A DNA stretch of 64,000 nt from Micractinium sp. NFX-FRZ (Eukaryota > Chlorophyta > Trebouxiophyceae > Chlorellales > Chlorellaceae): positions 186,001-250,000 of the forward strand of contig JAPTJF010000016.1 of NCBI GenBank assembly GCA_029339195.1, given 5' to 3'. Below are positions 12,046 through 23,224 of the stretch, one piece after another. The notes below the pieces were generated by a model. The model made no database searches and was not told the DNA's origin. It was given only the letters and a program-made list of their open reading frames with translations. Position numbers and translations under genes: made by a program. Each line of letters opens with the position of its first letter. Position 1 is the stretch's first letter.

Positions 12046-12983
12046 CTTGCACAGAGCCACCTGTGTGCAAGTGGATGGGGAGAGAAAGAGGGGTGACAGG
12101 GGGAGGGGTGACAGGGGCGGCAGGTGAGGTGGTAAGATCAGCAGGTTCAACGTGGGCGGGTTTGCCCCTCCTCCCATCCCACTGCCGGCCAGTGCATGGC
12201 TGGCCTTCACTGCCACCTTTCATGTGGGGGCAAGCAGGAGCCCTCAGCCCGCTTCATCACACGCTGCATCGCCAACCAGCCCTGCCCTGCGCCACACATG
12301 CCTTATAAGCAAATGGATCTAGGAGGGGTGGCTTCCCTCACCAACGGAGGCCCCCCCGCCCTCCCGCAAGGAGCTCACCAATGGGAGGGGATGCGGCGGG
12401 GGTGCAGAGCAGGCGGGCTCGAGTTGCTACAAGCTTTGGCGGCAGGCAGCTGCAGGGGATGTGAGGAAGGAGGGAGGCAGGGAAGGGGAGGACTCAGCAT
12501 ACATTGTGCTGTGGTGGTAGCTTTACAGCGGGATGGTTCCAAGAGCAGCATGGGACCTGCACTGCCGCGCTGCCGCCGCTAATCGCAGCAGGAGAGTGCT
12601 CAACTGAGCGGCGGCAAGCAAGCCTGGCAAGGCGGTGGTAAGCGGCGGCTCAGCGACAGCAAGGAGCAGCGGCCGACACCCAGGCACCGCTCGTCTGCGA
12701 CGATCGAACTTACAGAGAGCGCTTGCTGGGCGGCACAGAAGAGAGAACGCGGGTAGGCAAGGCGGGTGGGACGGTGAAGAGCAGGAGGCACGGCACTGGG
12801 GGCTCTGAAATACTGAGCAGGGAAGCCCGCGGCCCTTGGAAGCCAGCGGCAGCTTCCCGCGCGTCCCAAGGGCCCTCTTGGCCCCCGCGCCCTGCTGGGC
12901 GTGCTGTGCTCCGGGAGGCTAGCAGACGCGTGCGGCTCGCTCCGAGCTCCATTCCATCCTTGTCGACCTTCAACGTGACGACA
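12046..12983. promoter_or_regulatory. Shared divergent promoter interval (FN3 gene / Ala-rich secreted protein)
   Basis: About 0.94 kb between two divergent starts, ATG 12045 (minus) and ATG 12984 (plus). Both products carry signal peptides, which may reflect co-regulation; that is inference. No exon with splice support seen inside. Confidence 0.45.
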
Positions 12984-14715
12984 ATGCGCACCTGCGCTCT
13001 GGTGTCCCTCCTGCTGGCGGCCGGTGAGTGGGGACAGTGCCAATGGCTGCCCGCCGCCACTGCCACCGCAGCCCCAGCCTGCCATCTCTACTGGTGACAT
13101 GCCCTGGCCTCCACACCGACAGACGCTTTATAAACTTGCAACTTGTATGCACTACCTCCACCCTGCAGGCTTTCTGCTGGCCGTTCCTGCGGCCGCCCAG
13201 CGTGGCTGCGCATGCAGCCCTGACGGCTACAGCGGCGGCACTTGGACGGGCCGCGTGGGCTGTGCCGCTCACCTAGCTGACTCTGGCGACACCGAGCCCT
13301 TCTGCATGGTAAGTTGAAGGTGGGTGCCTCTCTTGCCCCTGGCAACCTTGGCTGGCCCAGTGGGGTGTGCAGTTGAGCCTGCCTCGTGATTGGTCCCCTT
13401 TGCTGCACTGCACTGTGCTGATCACTAACACCTTTCGACTTCCCACTCGCTGCCCACTCACTGCCCACTCACACGTCACACCAGCCCTTTCCCCTCCCCG
13501 CCCCCTTTCCCCAGGTGATCAACCCCTCCGCCTGCCCCTCCGCCATCCGCTCGTCCCCCTTCCCCGGCGCTGCCTGGGTGCCCTGCCAGCTGGGCGACGC
13601 CACCGCCCAGGCCTCTGCCTCAGCGCAGGCTGCTGCCGGCCAGCAGGGCCGCAGGTGGGGCCCGCCTGACACCGCCAGTGCTGAGGCAGCAGCCGTTGCC
13701 AGCGCCGCCGCCCAGGGCTGGGGCAGCAGCGCCGAGGCAGCCGCTGAGAGCGCTGCCCAGGTGTCTGGCGGGCGGGGGCACAAGCACCCCAGCCAGGCCA
13801 GCGCTCAGGCCAGCTCGTATGCTGCTGCCTCCAGCACCGGCGGCAGCTCTGCTGCCTCAGCCTACAGCTCAGCCAAGGCCGCCGCCAGCAATGGCGGCAA
13901 GTGGAAGCCACACAAGGGCGGCAGCACTGCTGAGGCGCAGGCGTATGCGTCGGCAGAGGCTGACAGCACTGGCGGCAAGTGGGGCCCGCATGGCGGCGGC
14001 AGCTCCGCTGCTGCTGAGGCCCAGGCGCAGGCGTCGGCAGAGGCGGAGGGCTTTGGTGGCCATGGCGGCGCCAGCGCGAGTGCCGAGGCATCCGCTCAGG
14101 CCGTGGCTACCGGCTGTGGCTTGGCTGAGGCTGTGGCCAGCGCCAGTGCCAGCGCCAGTGCCAGCGCTTCGGGCGTGCTGCCCGCCCAGCCGCTGCCCTG
14201 GACCACCGGCAAGCACCCCAGCCTGCAGGTGAGCGCCAGCGCGTATGCCCAGGCCACGGCTCATGCCTCCTCCCCTGGCTGCCTCGCCAACCACGCCGGC
14301 TTTGGCTGCGCTCTGGCTGAGGCGGTGGCCGAGGCTCAGGCGAGTCACTTGGCTGGCAGGCTGACTGGTTGCTTTTCGTGAGGGAGGGTTGAGAGCGCTG
14401 CCTGTGGCGTGCCGTCCCGCCGCTGGCCTGGCTGCTGCCCTGCTGCCTCCACCAGTTGGCTGTTGCTGCCTGCTCTTGCTCCTACGCTGGTGACTCCTCC
14501 CCTCCCGGCTCATCTGCCGGCACCACCCCTCCCTTGCTCACCCTCCCTCCACGCTCACCCTTTCTCTGTTACAGTCTCAGGTGGGCGTGACCGCCCAGGC
14601 CAGCGGCACCATCGTACCCACCCGCCTGACGGTGACAGCCGACGCTACCGCCACTGCTGTGGCCGAGGCTCAGTCCCTGCTGGGCAGCGGGCTGTGCGGC
14701 CACGCTGGCGCCTAG
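12984..14715 (+). CDS. Secreted alanine/serine-rich repetitive protein with Cys-rich N-terminal domain
   Basis: Four exons in phase: 12984-13023, 13169-13308, 13515-14339 and 14575-14715; 382 residues. The signal peptide is MRTCALVSLLLAAGFLLAVP up to AAAQ. Residues about 25-80 form a Cys-rich domain (RGCACSPDGYSGG, GRVGCAAHLADSG, EPFCMVINPSACPSA, AAWVPCQ). The rest is Ala/Ser-dominated with recurring ASAEA/AEAQA blocks and Gly-Gly-Lys-Trp spacers (GGKWKPHKGG, GGKWGPHGGG), silk-like in composition. The third intron uses a GC donor (CAG|GCGAGT) and splices back in frame. A short Cys-containing tail (GSGLCGHAGA) ends the protein. I recognise no named family. It is likely an extracellular or wall structural protein; the function is not known. 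Confidence 0.85.
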
Positions 14716-15547
14716 TCAGCCAGGCGACCCGCTGACCTGGCAGTGATCCAGGGTGGCCGCCTACCATGCCCCCCAGCTGGAACTCTGGCTGCCGGCGGGT
14801 GACAAATCTGGGGCTCCGGTTGACCGTGACGGTGGCGAGAACACACATGCCCACACCCATTTCTACGCAAAACTCATTGAGGTCTCAAAGCAGCACGCAG
14901 CTTTATCCAACCGTTCCACTTTATATATGACCACTCCTCCCCCACCTCACCACCCACACTTCCTTGACCTCAAACCTCCCCCCCCCGCCTCAATGCCAGC
15001 CAACCACAACGGCGCTGCTGCCCAGTGCGACCTCTGTTCCTGGCCATGCTCTGGCCTCCAACCCATGGCCCTCTCACGTATCTTGATATTTCCATGATTG
15101 CAATGCGATCGCCAGTATGAGAAGCTTCAGCATGCAGGGAAGTCCCCAACGGAAGGTGCACAGCAGTGCCAATCAGCAGGCTGTGCGGTGCACACCTGGC
15201 AGCAGCAGCTCAGCCAGAAGGAATGGCTCCCCCGGGTGTGCCAGGCAGTTGGCCTGCCTCTTGAACATGCCAGAAGGGTTGGCTGCCAGCCAGGGGCCAC
15301 ACCCACTGTGCTTGCAACCAGCGTGGGGCTGGTCCCCACCTCCACCCTGCCCACCACCCAGCCCACGGCGTTGCACCCTCAGCCAGGCAGGGGGGCTGCC
15401 AAATCACGGACGCAATCATTCACCACTGGGCAAACTCTCTGTGTCATGCACACTGTTCCAGTCGGCAGTCACAGGGCTCGAGTCCCAAACGGAAAAACAC
15501 ACACACACACAAGTCAAAAGCGGTGGCTGCAGCAGCGGTGGGCGGCC
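14716..15547. other. Convergent 3' intergenic region
   Basis: Lies between the stop of the Ala-rich protein (14715, plus) and the stop of the KANSL3-like gene (15548, minus). It should hold both 3' UTRs. A short CA repeat occurs at about 15497-15511. No other gene supported. Confidence 0.5.
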
Positions 15548-18238
15548 TCACTGCGGCGGGTCAAGGGCCATTGGCGCTGCCGCCTGCTGCGCCATCTGCT
15601 GCTGCAACTGCATCTGCTGCTGCATGTGCATCTGCTGCTGCTGGTGGTGCTGCTGCTGCATCTGCTGCTGCTGCAGCAGCATCGCGGCAGAGGGCACGCC
15701 TGCGCCGCCTGCCGGGCGGCCGGCCGCCGCGGCTGCCGCCATCTGCTGCATCGCCATCGCCATCTGTAGCTGCATCTGCTGCTGCGCTGCGGACGCATTG
15801 TGAACCGCCCCGCCGCCCCCGCCCGCCGCCGCCTGCTGCTGCTGCTTCATGTGTGCCGCCAGCATCTGCTGCTGCAGCATCATCAGCTGCTGCTGCATCG
15901 CTGGGTTGCCCGCCACTGCCGACGCCGGCACCAGCATGGGCTGCCCATTGGGCCCCATCACAGGAATCATCCCCGGCGGCACCCCCGGCCGCACCCCCTG
16001 CGCCTGTGGCTGCACCGCAGCGGCAGGGGCGGCGGCGACCGCAGGCCGCCGCGCCGCCCGCCCCGCCGCGCGCGACGGCGGCGGCGGGGAGTCCGGCTCT
16101 GGCTCCTCTTCAAGCTCAGGGGAGGGCTCCCTCTTTGGAGACTCGGGCACGTCTGGCAGCGGGCGCTCTGAGGGCACGAGGTCGGACGCCTTGGGCAGCG
16201 GGCAGGCAGCCAGCCCGGCGCCCGCCTGGCCCTCTGTCTGCAGGGCTGTGATGAAGGTCTGGACGTGCTGTATGATGGACGCCAGGGTGGCCTCTTCCAG
16301 CACCTTTGTGCCGGGCACACAGAAGCGGCCGCTGAGGCCCTGCGGGGAGCAAGGGGCGGGAGAGCGGGTGGACGGAAGGGAAGGTGAGGGGGTGGGGGGG
16401 TGAGCCTGTGGTGCCAGCGGCAGGCAGTTGTGCATCTGGAGATGCCATGTGTGCGCAGGCGTGAGCATTGCGGACAGCCAGCAGGTGGTGGCTCACAGCA
16501 CCCAGCACCACCGCCCCACGTCACCACCTCAATCAGGCACGACCACCGCAGTTGCAATAGGGCAGCACCGAGCCAGCACCTCCCTACTTCCCAGCTTCAC
16601 ACATGGAAACATACGAGAACCTGCTCACTTCCAGCACCACCGCGCGGGTGTCACAGTCGGGCAGCGCCTCCGCCAGCACCTCTTTCAAGCGGGCCCCGGG
16701 GCACAGGCGGTCAAACTCTCCGCACAGGAAGAAAGCTGGGAGGCAGAACTCGTTGAGCTTCGCCAGGGGGCCGACTGCGGGAGCAGGAGAGAGAGAAGGG
16801 GCGGGGTGGTGGCGGGAAGGGGGCAGCAGGCGTGTGTGGGCAGGAGGGAGGGGCGGGGCCAGGCTTGTGGGTGGGAGAGGCAGGAACGGCGAGTCGGCGG
16901 GCAGTGCTGCGAGGGAAGCCACCTGTCAGGCAGCACGCAGGTACAAGATGGCTGCGTGGAAGCTGCCAGGCAGCTGGGCTCACCCGAGTCTGCAGGTGGG
17001 ATTGCCCCCGCCTTCTGCTTGGGGGGCGGCGGGGCGGGGTCCAGCAGGGGGTAGGAGAGGAAGGCAAAGCCGGCAATGGCTGCACGGCTGGCCAGCTTGG
17101 CGCCCACTGCAGGTGAAGCGGGCAGGAGGGTGGGGCAGGTGGGTGGGCAGGCGTGCGGGAGGTGGGGGCACCCACTGCTGCAGTGCTGTGGGCTGCAGGC
17201 AGCGGAGCCCACGGCGGGGTCCGTGGCAGGTGCTCAAGCTCCCTTGTAGGGTGGCCCTCCGGCCAACCCCCGGCACAACTCCGCTCCCACACAGCAGCCA
17301 GCACAACACAGAAGCATGTGCAGCAGAGCACGGAGCACCCAGCACAGCACGGCACAGCGCCCCGTGCAGTACGCACCTCCCGCCGCGATGCGCGCGCCGT
17401 TGTCGTACCCCAGCAGCACCCATCTCTTGACGGGGCCCGCATAGGGCGAGGCCGCCGCCACGTCAAACGCCTTTTCGAAGATGCGGTGCCGGCGCTGCTC
17501 CTTGAGGGGGCAGAAGTAGCGCACCACCACGTGCCCCGCGGCTGCAAAGTGCGCGGCCAGCTGCTCAAGCAGGGGGGCGCGCCAGGTGCCCTCTGCGTCG
17601 CTGCCGTGCCCCAGCACAATGCCCAGGGGGGAGACCTTGCTGGCGTCAAGGTAGTCGGCGGGCACGGTGAGCAGGCTCATCACCGTCTCGTTTTGCCCCG
17701 CCAGCTGTGAGCGAGCGGGACGGGGGTGGAGAAGCAGGGGGCAGTGTGGGTCTGTGGCACGCAGGGTGGTGGGCGAGGGGTAGCCGATTGGAACTGAAGG
17801 CATCCCCATCTCATTCTGCCTTGCCAGCTGTGGAGAGGAGCGACGCATATGAGGCAGGGGCGGGGGTTGGGCAGGGACGGGGTGATGGGTTGGAGAGGCA
17901 CCCCCCCGCCGTTTGGGTGGGCAGGTCAGCCCGTGCCAAGGAGCGGCCCCTACCCCGCCTGCCTCCCCTCCCCACACCCTGCCTGGCTCTGTTCATTCCC
18001 TCTCTCCCCGGCACCTCAATGCCCACTGCCTTGGCGCCGCCCCTGCTTTACCAACACACCCGCGTCCCACTTTGCACTCATCCTTGTGTGATCAACCCTG
18101 CGTCCCTCTCCCTCTCCTCCTCACCTCCATGTCCACGGTGATGTGGCGCACACCCTGCCCCTCATCCAGCTTTACTCCCCCGTTGGGCACCCAGGCGCAG
18201 TGCTGCGTGCCCTCCACCGGCCAGTGGAAGCGCACCAT
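15548..18238 (-). CDS. KANSL3/TEX30-like alpha/beta-hydrolase-fold protein with Gln/Met-rich tail
   Basis: Five exons with matching phase: 18125-18238, 17377-17704, 16984-17106, 16629-16774 and 15548-16339; about 500 residues. The alpha/beta-hydrolase fold is seen in GIVLGHGSDAEGTW (oxyanion strand-loop), a strand-helix PLLEQLAAHFAAAGHVVVRY, the nucleophile elbow WVLLGYDNGARIA, and AFFLCGEFDRLCP near the acid position. The elbow lacks a serine (Gly-Tyr-Asp-Asn-Gly), as in KANSL3, so it is probably a non-enzymatic scaffold. The C-terminal 265 residues are acidic/Pro-rich and then Gln/Met-rich with glutamine runs, typical of transcription-associated disorder. KANSL3 is a subunit of the NSL histone acetyltransferase complex. 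A nuclear role is inferred; TEX30-like cytosolic proteins are an alternative. Confidence 0.75.
15590..15900 (-). repeat. CTG/CAG-rich tract encoding Gln/Met runs
   Basis: Dense CTGCTG and related triplets on the plus strand read as Gln-, Met- and Ala-rich protein on the minus strand (for example QQQMQQQHHQQQQMHMQQQ). Interrupted codon use suggests selection on protein rather than a pure microsatellite. Confidence 0.85.
17801..17832 (-). repeat. Intronic copy of KANSL3-like exon start (17704)
   Basis: 32 bp with six mismatches to 17678-17709, including the acceptor CACAG|CTGGC. The copy reads LARQNEMGMP against the genuine LAGQNETVMS. Offset 123 bp. Confidence 0.85.
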
Positions 18239-19388
18239 CTGCCGGGACAGGCGCAGCAAGGATTGATCAGTGAGAGTGATTCATTGCGGGAGTGTAAGGA
18301 CAGCTTGGTGGTGGCAGGCAGGGGTGGGTTGCTGTGCGCTGGGCTGGGGAGGTGATGAGCGGCGGCGGTGCAGGCAGCGGTGGCGGCGGCGATCAAGCAG
18401 GGCTGGTGCCGGCGTTCCGTGGGCCGCAAGTTGCCGCACGCACGGTACAACGTCTCTGTGGCGGGCTGCGCGTGCAAACAGTGCCCAGCGGTGCGCTCCC
18501 GCCGCACTTACGGGGCTCTGCCGGCTTCGACCACTGCTCAAGAACCGAGTGTGCGAGGCGTCTACAAGGGGACGCTCCCGCTCACAAACAGCCGCGATGG
18601 CAAGGGCTCGGAACGAGCTCCCGAACGCCCAGCTGCTGTACGCGTAGGTTGAGTGATTTTGAACGCGGATGATTCGGGCAAACGCGAAACAGGCGGCTCA
18701 GCAAGCATGGCCAACATGCCCCGCCACAGCGCAGCGCAGCGGGGCGCGCGAGTCGGCGTCGTTGGAGCCGCCCAGTTGGGTTGCCAAGTGAGAGCCAAAC
18801 TAGACAGTCGGTTGCACCTGAGCTGGACCTCCGCATGTATAGGAGCACTTCTCTTGCCTGGCACGTCCACCAATGGAGTAGACCGCCTTCAAACCGCCAA
18901 CTCTGCCGCCGCCGTTCGAATTGGCAGCGAGGGGGATGCAGGCAACTGGGCAACTGCTGTTGCTCCTTTGAAATTAACGGGCTGTCGGGGCTTTGAAGAA
19001 GAATCCGTGCCATCGCCACATGAGGCTTAATGGCCGCTGCTTGCTTCCTCACGGCGGCACCAGAAGCACTTGCCAGGCGGCTTCCGCCGCCAGCTCGTCG
19101 TGATGCACCTCGTTAGCTCCTTAGAACGGCGATCACCACAGAGCGATTCACATTCACTTCTCCTTAGTCCTTTGTGACTGCATTTCAGGCTCTCCCCTCG
19201 CCTTCGGCGCGATCGAGTTCCCACCTTTTCGCTTCACCAGTGCTTTGCTCACCTAGCGCCCTTCTCTTGCCCAGACATATTTTGGGCTCACAATAAGCAG
19301 CGCGCTAGGCGGAGCGGCGCTTACAGGAGGCCGCTGCAACAGTCGTGCCCGGCGGCAGCAACCGCAGACCCGCCCCCCTTCCTCCACG
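18239..19388. promoter_or_regulatory. Divergent promoter interval (KANSL3-like / DPRGWFQWYCR protein)
   Basis: About 1.15 kb between ATG 18238 (minus) and ATG 19389 (plus). A good acceptor directly precedes ATG 18238 (cccggcag|ATG), so a 5' UTR intron or non-coding first exon of the KANSL3-like gene may lie here. No coding exon supported. Confidence 0.45.
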
Positions 19389-22300
19389 ATGTCATCAGAG
19401 TTGGAGAAGCAGCGTGCCAGCCGTGTTGCTGAAAACAAGAAGCGGCTGCAGGATCTGGGGCTGGAGGAAGCAACAGAGATCATGAGGCCGGCAAAGAAGC
19501 CAAAGTGAGGCGCCGCGGTGCCTTGTACGGCTGCTGCCTGTGCCAGTTCCAGCCACCCTTGGCTGATGATGCACCCCGCGCAGTCGAACTACACACACGA
19601 CTGTGGCCCCCTAACCTGCCCCTCTTCTACGACCGCAGGAGTCAGGTGCAAGCCAAGCTGGGGCGGGGGAGCGGCGAGGGCGGTGAGGCGGCGGTGCCGG
19701 CGGAGCCGCCTCGGCGCAGCGGGCGGCAGCGGAAGGAAGTCGACTACTCAGAGCCTAAGCTTGCAGATGTGATGGCCACCGCACCAGCCGCGCTGGTGAG
19801 TGATCCATGACTTCCTTTCCACATTTAATTCGCATTGCTCAACAGTGGCAGGGACGGAATCGCGCATGCCTGTGTTGCGTTGCATTCCCCCACACGCGCG
19901 TTGCATTGTTGCGCTGCTGTGCCTCACCCATGCTCCGCCCCGCCCCGCTCGCCCCGCACCACCTTTGCATGACGCCGCAGCCGCACCTGCAAAAGCATCA
20001 GGAATGCTTCCTTCCCCCAAGGACACGTGCATTTTTGCGCTACCAAGCTTGGTAGAGCTGCTTGACCCATCTTTGGCAACGCCCCACCAAAGTCGTCTCC
20101 CATTGCAGGAGCGGGAGCCGCTTGTATTGTGAGCCCCTCCAGAGGAGGCCACCGCCCACTTTGTGGCCACCCCACGTGCCAAAAAGCTGTCGCTCTTTCG
20201 CCCTGCCCTGCCCTGTGCAGGAGCGTGAGCCGCTGCCCGACTACAACCCCCCGGAGGAGGCCACCATCCGCGTGCCGCCCTCATATGACCTCTCCGAGGG
20301 GCAGCGGGACGCGCAGGTGAGGCACCGCCCGCCCGCCTGCGCTCTAGCTCTCGTAAACAGGGCCCCAACAGCCTCAGCAGCCGGGCTGGCGGTGCACAGC
20401 GCGCAAGCCCTTGGGGCGGCGCTTTTGTAGCTATCGGACACCATACACGAAAGGAGTAGGGAGCAGCGCGGCACTCAGCACTGCCTGTGCAGAGTTGCCC
20501 TCCCCTGCGCTACTCCCAACAGCTGCCGTGAGCTGCCCGCCTTGCTCTGTGCCCCATTGTTCGCTGCAGGGGCGGCTGGTGTTCCCCGACTTCCCCTCCT
20601 TCAGGCCCAACCTCACACCCAAGCAAGTTATTCAGGCGGGGTCGTTTGGCGGGTGAGGCGGGCGGGTGGGCAGGTGTGTTGGCGGGCGTGTTTAGAGGTG
20701 CAGGGATGGCTGAGAGGTGAAGCAAGTGAGTGGACAGCCAAGGGCAAGAGTCGTCCACTCATTGTGCCTCCCCATTCATGTGAATCCCCCTGCCCCGCTT
20801 GCTCACGCTCCCCCCTTGACCTCACCCAGCCTGCCTCGAACACCCTGCCTCCCCCCGCCCTGGCAGCATCTACTTCAACCCATCGGGAGGCAAGGCCGGC
20901 ATCAAGGGTGCCAGCGTGGCAGTTACCCACAAAGAGTTCCCGGCCGACTGGTTTGAGGGCCTGCCCCCCAAGGCCTACCGCGCGCGGGTGTACACGATCG
21001 GCACCAACAAGTATGGGGTGAAGGCGGGGCAGGACCAGGCCTTTTGGGAGAGCAAGGGCTGGATCGACCCGCAGGTGCGTGGGCGGCAATATGTTGGTTG
21101 ATTGTAGCACGTTGGGGTGCAGACAGGCAGGGCCAGGCATTCTTAGGGAGAGGGGGTGGATTGGCGTGCATATGCGCGATGTGGGCGAGGCGAGATGGGG
21201 TGGGGCTGGGGCTTGGGATGGGGGTTGGGGCGGTGGTAGGCTGGGGCTGGTGTCTGCAGGCGGGCAGGGGGGATGGGCAGATTGGCTGTTGCATGCCAGT
21301 AGCGGCATGCACTGCCGGCACACTGCCAGCATCGCCAATGCCCAGCAACCTTGCCCGCCCTTGGAATCCCTCCTTCATGTTTGCAGGACCCACGGGGCTG
21401 GTTCCAATGGTGAGATTGAACAAGCCAGCTGGCAGCACAGCGCAGCACAGCATAGCCCTGCGTGCGGCACAGCATAGCGCCGCTCTGCGCTGCACACAGC
21501 AGGCAGTGGGGTGGCAGGTCCCTGCCTGGGGTGCAGCATGCTGCTTCAGCAAGTGCCTGCAAAATGTTGCGTGCTTGAGCTTGCTGCTGGGGCTCACCCA
21601 GTGCCCGCCCGCCTTCCCTGCATGCCCCAATGGTACTGCCTGCAGGTACTGCCGGTTCTTCACAGGTCAGCACACACACAGCACGCGCAGCGCACCCGCC
21701 TTCCTGCCACTTGTTGCCCCTGCGGGATGTGGCGCGAGCTCGGGCGCCGCCGCCGCTGCTGCTGCATCCTGCAAGCATGCAGCCTTGTACTGCCTGCTGT
21801 GGCGGCCTTGTACTGCCTGCTGTGCGCCGCCCCACTAGTGGCTGGCCTGCCTGGCACACACCGGCATATAATCCAAGGGCCTCCCTTCCCCACGCTTTCG
21901 TCTCCCTCTGCTGATCCTCTGTGTTCCGCAGGCCGCCGCAGCAAGGACGACGAGCGCCAGATCAGCCGGTGGAAGGGGGTGGTGGGCGACAAGGGGCGCT
22001 GGATGCGGGCGCTGGTGAACAAAATCATCAGGCAAGGTGCTGAGGCAAGGGCCTCTGTGCATTCGCCAGTCGGCTCGCCACTGCGGTTACATGCGTTCCG
22101 CCGCCGTCGCTGCTGCTGTGCCTGGGCTGCCACAAGGCAGCTGCAAGCCTTGGTGCTGCTGCCCCACCGCAGCACACCACGCCTTGGCCCGCCACCTCAC
22201 CATTTGCATGGGGCACGCGCGTGACACCCCCACCCTGCAGGAGCAACAAGCGGTGGGACGACGCCAGCGTGAGCCCCGTCATCCGCCAGACGCTGCTGCA

Positions 22301-22639
22301 CTGGTGCGCGCGCTGTGGTCGAGGCAGCGCGCTGCTGTGCTGCGCTGTCCTGGGAGCGAGGTGGCTGCCTGCTTCCGGCGCTCCTCATGCCATCAACACA
22401 GCATTAAGGGGCTTCCGAGCGGAGCGCTTGAGGGAGCAGGTGGCCTGTGAACACCTTGGCATAGGGCCGCTCTCTATCTCATTTCCCTGCAGGGCCTTTG
22501 AGCTGACTGAGGAGGAGTCCGTGTGCCAAATTCCGACTCTTTCATTTTCTGTTTTGAATTATTGTTGATCCTCTTTTGCTGCAGGGCCTTTGAGCTGACT
22601 GAGGAGGAGTTTGAGCTCATGCAAAAGCACGTGGCCTGA
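19389..22639 (+). CDS. Conserved protein of unknown function with DPRGWFQWYCR core
   Basis: Ten exons in phase: 19389-19504, 19639-19795, 20221-20316, 20570-20652, 20867-21074, 21387-21409, 21646-21665, 21932-22031, 22241-22303 and 22585-22639; 306 residues. The N-terminus is a charged helix (MSSELEKQRASRVAENKKRL) followed by a basic stretch with RRSGRQRKEVDYSEP. The core runs from VFPDFPSFRPNLTPKQV through IYFNPSGGKAG, FPADWFEGLPPKAYRAR and WESKGWIDP|DPRGWFQW|YCRFFTGRRSKDDERQ to SVSPVIRQTLLHW. From memory, proteins with this core occur in algae and fungi, but I know no assigned function. Two microexons (23 and 20 nt) encode the most conserved motif. The intron after 22031 is GC-AG. No transmembrane segment; the basic N-terminus suggests a nuclear protein. 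Confidence 0.8.
20103..20155 (+). repeat. Degenerate intronic copy of the start of exon 20221
   Basis: An acceptor TTGCAG followed by GAGCGGGAGCCGCTTG, then a diverged middle and GAGGAGGCCACCG, resembles the genuine exon start at 20221 (GAGCGTGAGCCGCTGC ... GAGGAGGCCACCA). Offset 112 bp. The copy reads EREPLVL then stop, so it is not a coding exon now. Confidence 0.8.
22487..22518 (+). repeat. Perfect 32-bp copy of the last exon's acceptor and start
   Basis: Identical to 22579-22610. It includes CTGCAG|GGCCTTTGAGCTGACT and on to GAGGAGT. If this first acceptor is used, the protein ends in SVCQIPTLSFSVLNYC and a stop; if the second, in FELMQKHVA. Confidence 0.92.
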
Positions 22640-23224
22640 TGAACCCTGAGGGAACCCAGCAGGTGGCCCGAGCTCCATTGCGCATGCTTATTTGCGGGCA
22701 AGCGTGCGAAGCATGGGCAGCCTCCCATTGCATCTGCCTGTTTGCAAACCAAGTGCACGCTGTAGCTCGGCCTGCCCAAACTGCCGCGCTGCAGCGGCGG
22801 CGGTGTATCACATCTCAAGACACAGCCTTCACCGCCATTGCACCGCAGCAGCTGGAAAGGGCTGTGCCCACACCACATGCATGGACACTCATTCAGCCTT
22901 GCCGCTTGCCCCATTCTTTTGCTGTGCGCACTCGTTCAGCCTTGACACTGCCCATCCCTTTGCTCTGCACACCCATCCGTTGGTCTCTTGCTCGACTTGT
23001 TGCTTACACAAGCACATGTGTACAGTAGGGCGCATTGCGGCCCCACAATCCGTCGGCAGCGCAGGTGTCTAAATGGCACTGATGCAGAAGTGTGCATGAG
23101 GACAGAGAGAGCTCAGATGCAGAACAGGCACATGCTGCAGTGACGTGCGCTGAGGCGCAGGTAGCGGCAGCCTGCCCCTGGGGCTCCGCTGCCTTTGGTC
23201 GCTCGCCAGATGTGCACAGAGCTT
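22640..23224. other. Convergent 3' intergenic region
   Basis: Holds the 3' UTRs of the DPRGWFQWYCR gene (stop 22639, plus) and the REI1-like gene (stop 23225, minus). No other gene supported. Confidence 0.5.
23004..23008 (-). terminator. Putative TGTAA poly(A) signal of the REI1-like gene
   Basis: TGTAA on the minus strand, about 217 bases past the stop codon at 23225. Positional evidence only. Confidence 0.4.
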
